Shown: in pieces, positions 14,557-14,756 of the stretch
How the letters are laid out: every line of letters begins with the position of its first letter
Numbering within the stretch: position 1 is the stretch's first letter
NCBI GenBank assembly: GCA_958417225.1
Contig: CATZCM010000032.1
Location: forward strand, 1-14,756
Direction: 5' to 3'
DNA from: an uncultured Eubacteriales bacterium
GTDB lineage: Bacteria; Bacillota; Clostridia; Oscillospirales; Acutalibacteraceae
DNA length: 14,756 nucleotides
The notes under the pieces: generated by a model
Databases searched by the model: none
What the model was told of the DNA's origin: nothing
The model's input: the letters and a program-made list of their open reading frames with translations, nothing else
Translations under genes and position numbers: made by a program

Positions 14557-14756
14557 TCAATTTTTATATGTTGTAGATCTATTATTTAGTTTTTTCTTCG
14601 CAAAACGCCGACGACGACGATCTTCTTCTAAAATCAAGTTGAACGTATGATTAGCCGCATCTAACTCCTTAGAATAATATACTCTAAATGAGAACAATCC
14701 GCGATCATCTGATTCATACACTAGCCACATACCATTTTCAGAGCGTACCCCTATTT
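14557..14756 (-). CDS. C-terminal part of an unrecognised protein
   Basis: Reading the minus strand from the right edge gives an open frame of 65 codons ending in TGA (complement of 14557-14559); the start lies outside the window. I do not recognise the protein. The visible part begins IGVRSENGMWLVYESDDRGLF, suggests mixed beta strands (LFSFRVYYS), and continues with a likely helix (LDAANHTFNLILEED). It ends in a strongly basic tail: five arginines in a row followed by FAKKK, which could bind nucleic acid or a membrane surface, although that is a guess. No signal or membrane segment is visible. It converges on the gpsA-like gene, with the 14483-14538 hairpin acting as its terminator too. An internal ATG at codon 9 lacks a ribosome binding site, so the true start is probably upstream. 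Confidence 0.65.
   Translation of the reverse strand, partial: IGVRSENGMWLVYESDDRGLFSFRVYYSKELDAANHTFNLILEEDRRRRRFAKKKLNNRSTTYKN

Overview
The window looks like a chromosomal housekeeping segment of a low-GC Gram-positive bacterium, most likely a member of the Clostridia. The basis is the AT-rich, T-rich codon use, strong Shine-Dalgarno sites (AAAGGAG, GGAGGA, GGGGGAG), sigma-A-type promoters, CCA-encoding tRNA genes, and RpoB/RpoC proteins that lack the large lineage inserts of proteobacterial enzymes and resemble Bacillus/Clostridium sequences. I cannot name the genus. Nothing suggests a phage, plasmid, transposon, CRISPR array or defence island.

Layout. Bases 1-272 carry three minus-strand tRNA genes transcribed in the order Val(TAC), Asp(GTC), Phe(GAA, cut by the window edge) from a clear promoter at 310-338. 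On the plus strand follow a YfcE-type metallophosphodiesterase, then a 459-base spacer, then asnS (asparaginyl-tRNA synthetase) ending in a hairpin terminator. Next is a two-gene unit: a subgroup-Ic aspartate aminotransferase and, one base later, a histidine-phosphatase-family enzyme, closed by a terminator at about 5063-5100. An unusually long spacer (5026-5861) holds a candidate structured RNA with its own terminator, some doubtful micro-ORFs, and two interleaved promoters for rpoB. The pair rpoB-rpoC (12-base gap) fills 5862-13310 and ends at a strong terminator. A divergent GpsA-like glycerol-3-phosphate dehydrogenase follows. A 20-bp-stem bidirectional terminator separates it from the C-terminal part of an unrecognised minus-strand protein that runs off the right edge.

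How it fits together. The genes serve translation (tRNAs, AsnRS), transcription (beta and beta-prime subunits) and central metabolism (amino-group transfer, phosphate-ester hydrolysis, sn-glycerol-3-phosphate for lipids). They do not form one pathway. The most unusual architectural point is that rpoBC stands alone: neither rplJ-rplL upstream nor rpsL-rpsG-fusA downstream is present, and rpoB has its own double promoter and a foldable leader. I found no convincing new multi-gene system. The best leads are the 5240-5493 RNA candidate and the rpoB leader.
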